Source: Embleya sp040629175 (GTDB taxonomy: Bacteria; Actinomycetota; Actinomycetes; Streptomycetales; Streptomycetaceae). From it: DNA of 64,000 nt. Under the pieces are notes generated by a model. That model did no database searches, was not told the DNA's origin, and was given only the letters and a program-made list of their open reading frames with translations. The position numbers and the translations under genes were made by a program. Numbering within the stretch: position 1 is the first letter of the stretch; every line of letters begins with the position of its first letter. The stretch lies in NCBI RefSeq assembly GCF_040629175.1, contig NZ_JBEXUX010000039.1, forward strand, positions 34,078 through 98,077. Direction: 5' to 3'. This document shows positions 44,965-55,327 of this stretch, one piece after another.

Positions 44965-46407
44965 TCAGTCGGTCAGCGTGGCCATCCACTCCTCGATGGC
45001 GTCCGCGCCGCGCGGCAGCGCCGACGACATGAGGCGGGCGCCGTCCTCGGTGATCACCAGGTCGTCCTCGACCCGGATGCCGATGCCGCGCAGTTCCACC
45101 GGCAACGTCTCGTCGTCGGGCTGGAGGTAGAGCCCCGGCTCGACGGTGAGCACGTGGCCGGCCTCCAGGACACCGTCCAGGTAGGTCTCCGCCCGCGCCT
45201 TCGCGCAGTCGTGCAGGTCCATGCCGAGCATGTGGCCGCTGCTGCACAGCGTGTAGCGCCGGTACAAACCGCTGTCCGGGCGCAGTGCCTCCTCGGGGGT
45301 GATCCGCAGCACCCCCCACTCGTGCAGGCCCTCGGCGATCACCCGCACCGCCGCGTTGTGGAAGTCGCGAAAGCGCGCGCCGGGGCGCAGCGCGTCGATG
45401 CCGGCCTGCTGCGCGGCCAGCACGAGTTCGTACGCCTCGCGCTGGGCGGGGGTGAATCGGCCGGACAGCGGCAGGGTGCGGGTGATGTCGGCGGTGTACA
45501 GGCTGTCCATTTCGACACCGGCGTCCAGCAACAGCAGTTGCCTCGGGTCCAGCGCACCGTCGTTGCGGGTCCAGTGCAGCACGCAGGCGTGCGCGCCGGC
45601 CGCGGCGATCGTGTCGTAGCCGGTGCCGTTGCCCTCGATCCGGGCCCGCATGTCGAACACGCCCTCGATCCAGCGCTCGCCGCGCGGGTGCCGCAGCGCC
45701 CGCGGCAGGGCATGGACCACGTCGGCGAAGCCGGTGGTGGTGTGGTCGACGGCCAGTTGCAACTGCTCGACCTCCCACGGGTCCTTGACCAACCGCATCT
45801 CGGAGAGATACGCGGCGAGTTCGGCGCCTCGGCCGGGGTCGGCGGGGGCGGCCAGTCGGTCCACCTCCGGGTCGACGCCGGCGAGCAGGCGGGTGGGCAC
45901 GACGGGGCCGGTGAGCCGGGCGGGCAGGGTGTCCAGGTGCGCGCATTCGACGCCGAGCAGGGTCCTGGACTCGTCCAGAGTCGGCCGCCGCCCGGTCCAG
46001 AACTCGCCGTGGCGCCGGTCGCGGTAGAACTCGCCGGTGTCGCGCGGCGACCGCGGGCGCAGGTAGAGCACGGCCTCGTGCTCGTCGCCGACCGGCTCCA
46101 GCACCAGGACGCCGTCGGGCGTGTGGTCGCCGGTCAGGTAGGCGTACGCGGTGTGCGGCCGGAACCGGTAGTCGACGCTGTTGCTGCGCACCTTGAGGGT
46201 GCCGGCGGGGACGACCAGCCGCTCGCCGGGGTAGCGCGCGGACAGTCGCTCGCGGCGCTTCGCCGCCCAGGGGGCGACCGGCTCGGCGCCGAGGTCGGGC
46301 AGCGGTGCGGGCGCCCAGGCGGTGGCCATGAAGGCGTCGAGCGCGGGGGACACCGGCAGGTCGTGGGTGCCGGTGTGCGGTGCCGCGGTGGGGTCTTGGC
46401 GGGTCAT
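44965..46407 (-). CDS. pepP: Xaa-Pro aminopeptidase (M24B)
   Basis: This 480-residue aminopeptidase P removes the N-terminal residue ahead of proline. The N-terminal domain (to about 200) has the creatinase-like strand FRPHTAYAYLTGDHTPDGVLVLEP. The pita-bread metal ligands are in LLLLDAGVEMDSLYTADITRT (two Asp), SSGHMLGMDLHD (His), LTVEPGLYL (Glu) and GIRVEDDLVITEDG (Glu). The gene follows the ABC importer with 46 bp between and is probably the last gene of that operon, consistent with uptake and trimming of proline-containing peptides. Confidence 0.95.
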   Translation of the reverse strand: MTRQDPTAAPHTGTHDLPVSPALDAFMATAWAPAPLPDLGAEPVAPWAAKRRERLSARYPGERLVVPAGTLKVRSNSVDYRFRPHTAYAYLTGDHTPDGVLVLEPVGDEHEAVLYLRPRSPRDTGEFYRDRRHGEFWTGRRPTLDESRTLLGVECAHLDTLPARLTGPVVPTRLLAGVDPEVDRLAAPADPGRGAELAAYLSEMRLVKDPWEVEQLQLAVDHTTTGFADVVHALPRALRHPRGERWIEGVFDMRARIEGNGTGYDTIAAAGAHACVLHWTRNDGALDPRQLLLLDAGVEMDSLYTADITRTLPLSGRFTPAQREAYELVLAAQQAGIDALRPGARFRDFHNAAVRVIAEGLHEWGVLRITPEEALRPDSGLYRRYTLCSSGHMLGMDLHDCAKARAETYLDGVLEAGHVLTVEPGLYLQPDDETLPVELRGIGIRVEDDLVITEDGARLMSSALPRGADAIEEWMATLTD

Positions 46408-46453
46408 GGGTGCCCTCTCCTTCGTTGGGTTCGGGGGTGTGCCGGACCGGGTC

Positions 46454-47514
<1,061 letters not shown>

Positions 47515-47518
<4 letters not shown>

Positions 47519-48555
47519 GGGGTGGCTCCTTGCAGATCCGTCGACGCCGCGGTGTCCGGCGCCGCCTCCAGGTGGCAGGCGGCGGCGTGCGCGCTGCCGG
47601 CCGAGTCCGCCTGTGCTCGTGTCAACAGCGGGAGCACCGTGCGGCACGGCGCTTCGGGGCCTTCGATCAGTTCCGCGCAGCGCGGGTGGAAGGCGCAGCC
47701 GGGCGGCGGGGCGACCAGGCTGGGCGGGCTGCCGGGCACCGGTCGCAGCGGCCGGTCCAGGGCATCGGACAGGCGCGGGACCGAGGCGAGCAGGCCCCGG
47801 GTGTACGGGTGCCGGGGGGCGTCCAGGACCTCGGTGACCGAGCCGAACTCGACCGCGCGGCCCGCGTACATCACGAGCACGTCGTCGGCGACGTCCGCGA
47901 CCACCCCGAGGTCGTGGGTGACCAGGATGATCGCGGTGCCCAACTGCTCCTGCAACTCCGCGAGCAGGTCCAGGATCTGGGCCTGCACGGTGACGTCCAG
48001 CGCGGTGGTGGGCTCGTCGGCGATCAGCAGGTCGGGATCGCACACCAGGGCCATCGCGATCATCGCCCGCTGGCGCATGCCGCCGGAGAACTGGTGCGGA
48101 TACTCGTCGGCCCGGCGCGCGGGTTGCGGGATGCCGACCCGGTCCAACATCTCGATGGCGCGTGCCTTGGCCTCGCGCCGGCCGACGCCGGTGTGCCGGC
48201 GGTAGGTCTCGACGATCTGCGCGCCGATGGTGAAGTAGGGCGACAGGGCGGTCAGCGGGTCCTGGAACACCATCGACACCCGCTGCCCGCGCAGGTCCCG
48301 CAGGGTGCGTTCGGGGGCGCCGACCAGCTCCGTGCCGTCCAGGATCGCGCTGCCCTCGATGGTGGTGCGGGCGGGATTGTGCAGACCGAGCAGGGTGAGG
48401 TTGGTGACGCTCTTGCCGGAACCGGACTCGCCGACGATGCCGAGCGTACGACCGCGTTCGACGTCGAAGGAGACGCCGTCGACGGCCTTGACCACGCCGC
48501 CCTCGGTGGCGAAGCGGACCCGCAGGTCGCGGACCGCGAGCAGGGGAGGGGTCAT
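47515..48555 (-). CDS. Dipeptide-type ABC importer ATPase (DppD-like)
   Basis: This 346-residue partner ATPase has Walker A GIVGESGSGKSV, Q-loop SMVFQDPLTALSPY, signature FSGGMRQR, Walker B DLLIADEPTTALDV and LVTHDLGVV. The C-terminal block PPPGCAFHPRCAELIEGPEAPC carries the clustered Cys of the OppD/DppD family. The ATG overlaps the preceding permease stop by one base (TGATG), and its own stop overlaps the DppF-like start, so both ATPases are made in equal amounts. Confidence 0.95.
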
Positions 48556-49529
48556 CACACACGCACCCGGGGGTCGATGACGGCGTACACGGCGTCCACC
48601 GCGACGTTGGCGAGCACCATCGCGGTGGCCGCGATCAGCACCACGCCGGTGATCATCGGCAGGTCGGAGTTGGCGACCGCGTTGACCGCGAGTTTGCCGA
48701 TGCCGGGGATGTTGAAGGTGGTCTCGGTGACCACCGCGCCGCCGAGCAGCACGCCCAGTTCGATGCCGTAGACGGTCACCACCGGGGTGATCGCGCCGCG
48801 CCACGCGTGTCGGAGGTAGACCTGACGGGACGTCAATCCCTTGGCGCGCACGGTGCGGATGTGGTCCTCGCCGAGCGCGTCGATCATCGACGCCCGGGTC
48901 AGGCGCGCGTACACCGCGGCCTGGACACAGGCCAGCGTCAACCACGGCAACAACAACCCGCCCATCCATCCGCCGGGATCACCGGTGAACGGGAGGTACT
49001 CGGGTTTGGGCAACCACCGCAGTTCGTCGACCAGGACGTAGCGGGCGATCACGCCGAGGAACTGGATCGTCACCGAGGCGCCGATCAGCGAGAACGCCAT
49101 GGTGGACTTGTCCAGCCAGGTACCGCGCCGCAGCGCCGCGAGCATGCCGATCAGGATGCCGACGCCGAGGAAGATCACCGAGGCGCCCAGGGCCAGCGAC
49201 AGGGTGGCGGGGAAACGGTCGAGCAGGGTGTCCAGGACCGGCTCGTGGTTGACGAACGAATAGCCCAGGCACGGCGCGGAACAATGCGACGCGCCGAAGT
49301 CGCGGCCGGCGAAGACGCCGACGAGGTAGTGCCAGTACTGCATCGGCACCGATTCGTTCAGCCCCAGATCGTGTCGGATCAGGGCGAGCGTCTCGGGCGT
49401 GCAGGTCTTGCCGCAGGACAGGCGGGCCGGATCGTCCGGCATCGCGAAGAACAGGAAGAAGGTGACGGTGAAGACGACGAACAGGATCAGCGCCGCGCCG
49501 AGCAGTCGCTGCACCAGGAATCGGAACAT
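48555..49529 (-). CDS. Dipeptide-type ABC permease (DppB-like)
   Basis: This 324-residue membrane permease starts RFLVQRLLGAALILFVVFTVTFFLFFAMP, the DppB first helix, and has six membrane segments. EDHIRTVRAKGLTSRQVYLRHAWR is the EAA loop that docks on the ATPases. An extracytoplasmic part with four Cys (CGKTC and CSAPC) may form two disulfides, unusual for DppB. It is separated from the binding-protein gene by 125 bp containing a strong hairpin, and is followed by the overlapping ATPase genes. Confidence 0.94.
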   Translation of the reverse strand: MFRFLVQRLLGAALILFVVFTVTFFLFFAMPDDPARLSCGKTCTPETLALIRHDLGLNESVPMQYWHYLVGVFAGRDFGASHCSAPCLGYSFVNHEPVLDTLLDRFPATLSLALGASVIFLGVGILIGMLAALRRGTWLDKSTMAFSLIGASVTIQFLGVIARYVLVDELRWLPKPEYLPFTGDPGGWMGGLLLPWLTLACVQAAVYARLTRASMIDALGEDHIRTVRAKGLTSRQVYLRHAWRGAITPVVTVYGIELGVLLGGAVVTETTFNIPGIGKLAVNAVANSDLPMITGVVLIAATAMVLANVAVDAVYAVIDPRVRV

Positions 49530-49587
49530 GGGGCCCTCACTGGAGGTCGGACCGGGGGGTGGCGGGCGGCTCGGCACGAGCGGGCGC

Positions 49588-49620
49588 CGCGGGCGGGAAG
49601 GGGAGACCTTCCCGCCCGCG
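49588..49620 (-). terminator. Intercistronic hairpin between binding protein and DppB
   Basis: The arms 49588-49601 and 49607-49620 are exactly complementary over 14 bp around a 5-base loop; the left arm reads CGCGGGCGGGAAGG. Placement after the binding-protein gene within the operon is typical of partial terminators or mRNA-stabilising hairpins that keep the binding protein more abundant than the membrane parts. Confidence 0.8.
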
Positions 49621-49654
49621 CCGGCGGCCGTAGCCGGGGCCGCCCCGCCCGGGG

Positions 49655-51421
49655 CTACTTGACCCAGACGTCGATCGGATAGGTCGAGCCGATGAAGCCG
49701 ACCCGGACGCCGCCCAGACCGGGGCCGTACAGGGTCAGTTGGCGCCGGTAGACGAACGGCACCACCGGGGCGTCGGCCATGATCTTCTTCTCCAGCGCGG
49801 ACCACTCCCTGCCGGCGGCGACGACGTCCGACATCGCGGTGATGCGGTCCATCTCGGTGCTCATCGCCGGGTTGTTGTAGAGGCTGTAGACGGTGCCGTC
49901 GTCGATGATCTTGCGGCCGTCGAACTTGGCCGGCAGCACGGTCGCGGCGCTCGGCCAGTCGGCGCCCCAACCGGACCAGTACAGGTCGTACTTGTTGTCC
50001 ACGCGGCCGATCTCGGTGTAGTAGCTCTTGTCGTTGATCGGCTGCGGGACCACCTTGAAGCCGGCCTGCTGGAGGGCCTGCACGATGGTCACCGAGACCT
50101 GCTCCCACAGCGGGGTCTGGCTGTAGGCGTAGGTGATGGTGGGGTTGGGTGTGCCGGACTCGGCGAGCAACTGCTTGGCCTTGTTCACGTCACCGGTGTT
50201 CGGCACGCCGGCCAGGTCGAACGGCTCGAAGCCGAGCACCGTCGGGCCCATCAGCGTGGTGGCGAACTCGCCGTACGCCGGGCCGCCCAGGATCTGTCGC
50301 ACCTGCTCCTTGGGGAACGCCGCGATCAGCGCCTGACGTATCTTCGGGTTGGTCTGGCGCCGGTTGTTGATCTCGAAGTACTCGGTGTACGGGGTGGCCG
50401 CGTCCGCGGTGCGGGCCTTCAGGTCCGGGGTGGTGAGCACCTGTTGGGCGACCTCGCGGCCGACCGCGACGCGGAAGGTCATCGCCGTGCGGTCACCGCC
50501 GTTGGCCGCGATCAGCCGCTCGTTGATCTGCTGGTTGGACGCGCCGAACTCGAACTTCCACTGGTCGGGGTAGGCGTGCCGGACCGCGTCGGTGTTCGGG
50601 TCCCAGTGCTCGTTGCGGACCATCGTCATGGACTTGTCGATCTCGCGGGCGGAGATCTTGTACGGACCGCTGGAGAACGGGTGCTTGTCGAACTCCAGTT
50701 TGGTGTCCTTGGCGCGGGGCACCGGGCTGCTGGTGTGCATCGCCACCGCGAACGGGAAGTCGCCGCGCGGCGCGGGCAGTACGAAGGTGATGGTGCGCGC
50801 GTCGGGGGTCTTGATCGCGTCCAGTTCACGGCCGCCGTAGGGGCCGTCGTACACCGACCGGAAGTCGGTGTTGCCGACCAGCCACTCCTGGATCCAGGTC
50901 GGGCCGCCGGTGATCTCCTTGGCGAACGAGCGTTCGACGCCGTACTTGACGTCCTGCGCGGTGATCGGCGACCCGTCCTCGTACTTGAGCCCCTCCTTGA
51001 GGGTGAAGGTCCAGGTCTTGCCGCCGTCGGGGCTGGTCCCGGTGTCGGTGGCCAGGTCGCCGACCAGGGTGGTCTGGTCGCCCTCCTGCTTGTACGTGGT
51101 GAGCTGGCGGGAGATCAGCAGCTCGGCCGTCTGCTCGTGCGAGACGTAGACGCGCGCCGGGTCCAGGTGGTTGAAGTCGGCGCGCTCCAGGACGGTGGCG
51201 GTGCCACCGGGCTTGGCCCCGGGCAGTTCCTTGGCCGGACCCTTCGACTCGGCGGCGGCGCCGATCTGCACGGCGCGGACCTGGGCCTTGGGGGCGCCCT
51301 TGGTGGGCCCCTTGTCGGCGGAGCCGCCGCCACCGCCGGAACAGGCGGTCGCGCCGAGGGTGAGGGCGAGCGCGGCCAGCGCGACTCGGGTGGGGCGGGT
51401 GCATCTGCGGCGAGCGTTCAT
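49655..51421 (-). CDS. Dipeptide-type ABC solute-binding lipoprotein (DppA-like)
   Basis: This 588-residue lipoprotein has the signal RRRCTRPTRVALAALALTLGATAC with lipobox Cys near residue 27, then a Gly/Ser linker. DPARVYVSHEQTAELL, PDGGKTWTFTLKEGLKYEDGSPITAQDVKYG and GVERSF are family 5 signatures. It binds peptides outside the membrane and hands them to the permeases. It sits between the DppC-like and DppB-like genes, an unusual order. A strong hairpin follows its stop. Confidence 0.94.
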   Translation of the reverse strand: MNARRRCTRPTRVALAALALTLGATACSGGGGGSADKGPTKGAPKAQVRAVQIGAAAESKGPAKELPGAKPGGTATVLERADFNHLDPARVYVSHEQTAELLISRQLTTYKQEGDQTTLVGDLATDTGTSPDGGKTWTFTLKEGLKYEDGSPITAQDVKYGVERSFAKEITGGPTWIQEWLVGNTDFRSVYDGPYGGRELDAIKTPDARTITFVLPAPRGDFPFAVAMHTSSPVPRAKDTKLEFDKHPFSSGPYKISAREIDKSMTMVRNEHWDPNTDAVRHAYPDQWKFEFGASNQQINERLIAANGGDRTAMTFRVAVGREVAQQVLTTPDLKARTADAATPYTEYFEINNRRQTNPKIRQALIAAFPKEQVRQILGGPAYGEFATTLMGPTVLGFEPFDLAGVPNTGDVNKAKQLLAESGTPNPTITYAYSQTPLWEQVSVTIVQALQQAGFKVVPQPINDKSYYTEIGRVDNKYDLYWSGWGADWPSAATVLPAKFDGRKIIDDGTVYSLYNNPAMSTEMDRITAMSDVVAAGREWSALEKKIMADAPVVPFVYRRQLTLYGPGLGGVRVGFIGSTYPIDVWVK

Positions 51422-51474
51422 GGTTCCTTCCGAGGGTTGCCGTGCGAGTGCGGTGTGGCGAGGGGCGTGGCGGC

Positions 51475-52479
51475 TCAGCGGTCGCTCTTGGGGTCGAGCG
51501 CGTCGCGGACCGAGTCGCCGAAGAGGTTGAAGGCGACCACGAAGACGAGCATCGAGAGGCCGGGGACGAACATGTAGGTGATGTCGGTCCGGTAGACCTC
51601 GGCGCCCTTGAGCAACATCCGCCCCCAGTCGGGGGTGGGCTCGACCATGCCCACGCCCAGGTAGGACAGGGCCGCCTCGGTGGTCACGTAGGTCGGTACC
51701 GCCATCGAGGCGCTGACCAGGATCGGGGTGACCAGGTTGGGCAGCAGTTCGCGCAGCACCACCCGGCCCGGCGAGGCGCCGATCACGCGGGCCGCCTCGA
51801 CGTATTCGCGGCTGCGCAGCGAGAGCACCTGCCCGCGCAACAGGCGGGCCACCGAGGCCCAGCCGAACGCGGAGAGCACCGCGACGATGACCGCCCCGCG
51901 CAACAGCGGGGACATCTGCTCGCCCGGGTTGGTCAGCAGCGAGGTCACCACCGGGGTGAAGGCGATGAAGAAGAGCGTCGAGGGGAAGCTGAGCATCACA
52001 TCGATGAATCGGCCCACGATGTAGTCGGCGCTGCCGCCGAGGTAGCCGGCGGTCACCCCGACCAGCACGCCGAGCACGGTGACGATGGCGACCACGGCCA
52101 GCGAGATGAGCAGCGAAGTGCGGATGCCGTAGAGCAGTTGGGTCAGCACGTCCCGGCCGAGGCCGGGTTCGAGGCCGAGCCAGAACTCGCCGGACATGCC
52201 GCCGTTGGGCGCGACGGGAAAGCCGAACTCGTTGAGCAGTCCGGGTCGGTTCTGGCCGTATGTGGTGTAGGGGTCGTGCCCGTACCACTTGGCGAACAGC
52301 GGTGCGCCCAGGCCCGCGACGACGAACACGGCGACGACGCACGCGGCGACGATCCCGGTGCGGTCGCGGCGGAAGCGACGCCAGGCGAGTTGCGAGGGGC
52401 GCAGCCCCATGGGGGCGGTGTCGGCGGCGGGTGGATCCGCGGCCACCGGCGGATCCGTGGGGGGCGCGAGCGTGGTCAT
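51475..52479 (-). CDS. Dipeptide-type ABC permease (DppC-like), first in operon
   Basis: This 334-residue permease has a Pro/Ala-rich N-terminal tail, then WRRFRRDRTGIVAACVVAVFVVAGLGAP (the OppC N-terminal region) and five further membrane segments. EYVEAARVIGASPGRVVLRELLPNL is the EAA loop. Gene order is C, A, B, D, F rather than the usual A, B, C, D, F. Its upstream region contains ACATTG-type sites shared with the divergent DapA-like gene and the GntR gene. Confidence 0.94.
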   Translation of the reverse strand: MTTLAPPTDPPVAADPPAADTAPMGLRPSQLAWRRFRRDRTGIVAACVVAVFVVAGLGAPLFAKWYGHDPYTTYGQNRPGLLNEFGFPVAPNGGMSGEFWLGLEPGLGRDVLTQLLYGIRTSLLISLAVVAIVTVLGVLVGVTAGYLGGSADYIVGRFIDVMLSFPSTLFFIAFTPVVTSLLTNPGEQMSPLLRGAVIVAVLSAFGWASVARLLRGQVLSLRSREYVEAARVIGASPGRVVLRELLPNLVTPILVSASMAVPTYVTTEAALSYLGVGMVEPTPDWGRMLLKGAEVYRTDITYMFVPGLSMLVFVVAFNLFGDSVRDALDPKSDR

Positions 52480-52543
52480 GACGGCGGGCCTCTCGGGAGG
52501 CGGCGGGGTGGGTAATGGTGGGGAACTCTGCCCACCTGCGGGT

Positions 52544-52691
52544 CAATGTTCAAGCTTTGAGCGGTGTCACATTTAAGGTGCGACATTGTATTTGCAATTC
52601 CTTTACCGTTCACCTGCGGTTTTGCTTCCGGGTCCACCGTCTACGGTGATTCGCTGCGGGTCTGGCGCAACGCAGGAGCAATGTGACATTG
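52544..52691. promoter_or_regulatory. ACATTG sites between DppC and DapA-like genes
   Basis: The divergent region holds CAATGTT (52544-52550), ACATTGTA (52583-52590) and the perfect dyad CAATGT-G-ACATTG (52679-52691). The same half-site occurs twice in front of the GntR gene (55270-55282). Shared sites at both promoters and at the regulator's own promoter suggest control by the FCD-type GntR protein encoded at 55328. Confidence 0.6.
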
Positions 52692-52746
52692 TACTGATCC
52701 CAGCCGGTGCGCCCTCGACGGCGACGCCGAAATCCAAGGAGCCCCC

Positions 52747-53658
52747 ATGTCCGAAGCCATCGCCACCGACCGCACCGCTCGTCCCTGGCGCGGCCTGATG
52801 GTCGCCACCCCGCTGCCGCTGCACGCGGACCTGAGCATCGACTACGACGGCTTCGCCGAGCATGTGCGCGGTCTCGTCGAGGCCGGCTGCGACGGCGTGG
52901 TGCCCAACGGCTCCCTGGGCGAATACCAGGTCCTGACCGCCGAGGAACGGGCCCGCGTGGTCCGCGTCGCGGTCGAGGCGGTGGGCGGCGACCGGGTGAT
53001 GCCCGGTGTCGCCGCCTACGGCTCGGCCGAGGCCCGCCGGTGGACCGAGCAGGCCGCCGAGGCCGGCGCCGGGGCGGTCATGTTGCTGCCGCCGAACGGC
53101 TACCGCGCCGACGACGCCGAGGTGCACGCGCACTACGCGGACGTGGCCTCGGTCGGCCTGCCGATCGTCGCCTACAACAACCCGTTCGACACCCGGGTGG
53201 ACCTGACCCCCGAACTGCTGGCCAAGCTGCACGCGGACGGCCTCGTCGTCGGCGTCAAGGAGTTCAGCGGCGACACCCGACGCGCCTATCGGATCGCCGA
53301 ACTCGCCCCCGAACTCGACCTGTTGGCCGGCGCCGACGATGTGCTCCTGGAGCTGGCCGTGGCCGGCGCCAAGGGCTGGATCGGCGGCTTCCTCAACGTC
53401 CTGCCGAACGCCTGCGTCGAGCTCTACCGCACCGCCGTCGCCGGCGACCTGACCCGGGCGCGGGAGCTGTACGACATCCTGCAGCCGCTGCTGCGCTGGG
53501 ACACCCGCAGCGAGTTCGTCCAGGCGATCAAGCTGTCGATGGACGTGGTCGGCAAGTCCGGCGGCCCCTGCCGACCGCCGCGCCGGCCGCTGAACGCCGA
53601 GATGCAGCAGAGCATCCGGCTGGCGACCGAACGCGCCGTGGCGGCCGGGCTGAGCTGA
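52747..53658 (+). CDS. DapA-family (class I aldolase-like) lyase/deaminase
   Basis: This 303-residue TIM-barrel enzyme belongs to the dihydrodipicolinate synthase/N-acetylneuraminate lyase family. The Schiff-base Lys is in VVGVKEFSGD (Lys 171) and the catalytic Tyr in VAYNNPFD (Tyr 143); NGSLGEYQVLT replaces the usual GTTGE-type phosphate/carboxylate loop. Co-transcription with an aldehyde dehydrogenase points to a non-lysine role, such as Pyr4H2C deaminase (hydroxyproline pathway) or 5-keto-4-deoxyglucarate dehydratase, both of which give alpha-ketoglutarate semialdehyde. Its exact reaction cannot be fixed from sequence alone. Confidence 0.92.
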   Translation: MSEAIATDRTARPWRGLMVATPLPLHADLSIDYDGFAEHVRGLVEAGCDGVVPNGSLGEYQVLTAEERARVVRVAVEAVGGDRVMPGVAAYGSAEARRWTEQAAEAGAGAVMLLPPNGYRADDAEVHAHYADVASVGLPIVAYNNPFDTRVDLTPELLAKLHADGLVVGVKEFSGDTRRAYRIAELAPELDLLAGADDVLLELAVAGAKGWIGGFLNVLPNACVELYRTAVAGDLTRARELYDILQPLLRWDTRSEFVQAIKLSMDVVGKSGGPCRPPRRPLNAEMQQSIRLATERAVAAGLS

Positions 53659-53737
53659 CCGGGACCCGACCGGCGGCCCGACGCGCCGCCGACGTGCATA
53701 CGCCCCACCCGTGTTCCCTCCCGAAGGGCTTGCTTTC

Positions 53738-55147
53738 GTGACCACCACGTCCACCGCACCCCTGGTGCGCAGCCACAACCCCGCCGCCCCCGCCGAACTC
53801 GTCGCCGAGGCCCCGGCGGTGTCGCCCGCCGACGTGCACCGCGCCGCCGAACGGGCCCGCACCGCCCAGCGGGAGTGGGTGGCGGCCGGGGCCTCGGCCC
53901 GCTGCGCCGCGCTCGGCGCCGCGGCCGACCGGCTCGCCGCCGACGCCGGCACCTTCGTCGACCTGATCGTGCGCGAGGTCGGGAAACCGATCACCGAGGC
54001 ACGCGGCGAGGTCGCCCGCGCGGTCGCCATCCTGCGCTACAACGCGCAGCAGGTGTACGACCCGATCGGCTCGGTGCACGAGCCCGCCGCGGGCCCCGGC
54101 CTGCTGCTGACCCGCCGTCGTCCGCACGGCGTGGCCGGGCTGATCACCCCGTGGAACTTCCCGCTGGCCATTCCGCTGTGGAAGGCCGCGCCCGCGTTGG
54201 CCACGGGCAACGCGGTCCTGCTCAAGCCCGCGCCGCAGGCGCTCGGCTGCGCGCAGCGGCTGGCCGAACTCCTCGACGCGGTCCTGCCCGTCGACCTGTT
54301 CACCGTGCTGCCGGGAGAGGCCGCCACCGGCGTGGCCGTGGTCGAGGCGAGCGACGTGGTCTCGTTCACCGGCTCCACCGCGGTGGGCCTGGACGTGGTC
54401 CGCGCCGGCACCGCTCGGGGCATCCCGGTCCAGGCCGAGATGGGCGGCTGCAACGCCGCGTTGGTCCTGCCGGACGCCGACGTGCGCGCCACCGCGGCCC
54501 AGTTGATCGGCGCCGCGTTCGGCTATGCCGGTCAGAAGTGCACCGCGACGCGGCGGATCGTCGTGGTGGGCGACGCCGACCCGCTGCGCGAGGCGCTGGA
54601 CGCCGCCGCCCGGGCGATGCCGGTGGGCGACCCGGCCGATCCCGCGACCGTGTGCGGGCCGGTGGTCGGCGAGGCGGCCCGGGCCCGGGTGCGGGCCGCG
54701 CTCGACTCCGCGACGGCGGCCGGCGGCCGGGTGCTGACCACGGGCGGGGCGTACGACGGCGCGGGGTGGTACGCCACGCCGACCATCCTGGAACAGGTGC
54801 CGGCCGGGCACGCCACCCTGCGCGAGGAGGTGTTCGGGCCCGTCGCGGTGCTGCAACGCGCGGACGACCTGACGCACGCCATCGCGCTGGCCCGCGATGT
54901 CCCGCACGGCCTGGTGACCTCGGTGCACACCCGCGACCTGGACGCCGCGCTCGCGGTCGTGGACCGGATCGACACCGGCCTGGTGAAGGTCAACGCGCCC
55001 ACCACCGGCGTCGACTTCCACCTGCCCTTCGGCGGTACCAAGGCATCCAGTCACGGGCCGCGCGAACAGGGCCGCGCCGCGGCGGACTTCTACACCGCCA
55101 CGTGCACGGTGAGCCTGTTGCCGGCGAATCCGACCGGCGGCGCGTGA
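53738..55147 (+). CDS. Aldehyde dehydrogenase (semialdehyde type)
   Basis: This 469-residue NAD(P)-dependent ALDH has ITPWNFPLAIPLWK (Asn 140), SFTGSTAVG (cofactor loop), AEMGGCN (general-base Glu 234) and AGQKCTATRRIVV (nucleophile Cys 268). LPFGGTKASSHGPREQG is the C-terminal signature. GTG 53738 has GAAGGG nine bases upstream and fits the family start; an earlier ATG is not needed. Following a DapA-like gene by 79 bp, it most likely oxidises alpha-ketoglutarate semialdehyde to alpha-ketoglutarate. Confidence 0.93.
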   Translation: MTTTSTAPLVRSHNPAAPAELVAEAPAVSPADVHRAAERARTAQREWVAAGASARCAALGAAADRLAADAGTFVDLIVREVGKPITEARGEVARAVAILRYNAQQVYDPIGSVHEPAAGPGLLLTRRRPHGVAGLITPWNFPLAIPLWKAAPALATGNAVLLKPAPQALGCAQRLAELLDAVLPVDLFTVLPGEAATGVAVVEASDVVSFTGSTAVGLDVVRAGTARGIPVQAEMGGCNAALVLPDADVRATAAQLIGAAFGYAGQKCTATRRIVVVGDADPLREALDAAARAMPVGDPADPATVCGPVVGEAARARVRAALDSATAAGGRVLTTGGAYDGAGWYATPTILEQVPAGHATLREEVFGPVAVLQRADDLTHAIALARDVPHGLVTSVHTRDLDAALAVVDRIDTGLVKVNAPTTGVDFHLPFGGTKASSHGPREQGRAAADFYTATCTVSLLPANPTGGA

Positions 55148-55153
55148 GATCGT

Positions 55154-55217
55154 CGAGGCACCGAGGCACCGAGGCACCGAGGCACCGAGGCACCGAGGCA
55201 CCGAGGCACCGAGGCAC
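55154..55217. repeat. Eight-copy octanucleotide repeat CGAGGCAC
   Basis: Eight exact, contiguous 8-bp units fill 55154-55217, starting just after the aldehyde dehydrogenase stop and ending about 50 bp before the GntR operator region. There is no spacer, so this is a simple-sequence tract, not a CRISPR. Perfect copies suggest recent expansion by slippage. Confidence 0.95.
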
Positions 55218-55269
55218 CGGAGAGTCGGAAACGACGGGAGGGATGGGGCGCGGTGACCGATAGACTGTA

Positions 55270-55282
55270 ACATTGCACATTG
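55270..55282. promoter_or_regulatory. Tandem ACATTG sites before GntR gene
   Basis: ACATTG occurs at 55270-55275 and again at 55277-55282, one base apart, about 45 bp before the GntR start. The identical hexamer is at 52583 and in the dyad at 52679-52691, suggesting autoregulation. Confidence 0.55.
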
Positions 55283-55327
55283 TATGGCTATTCGAGGTCA
55301 TGCCGGCCCCGAGGGAGGATGCACCCG

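Noticed and set aside
55154..55217. CRISPR array
   Set aside because: Units are 8 bp with no spacers; a simple tandem repeat.
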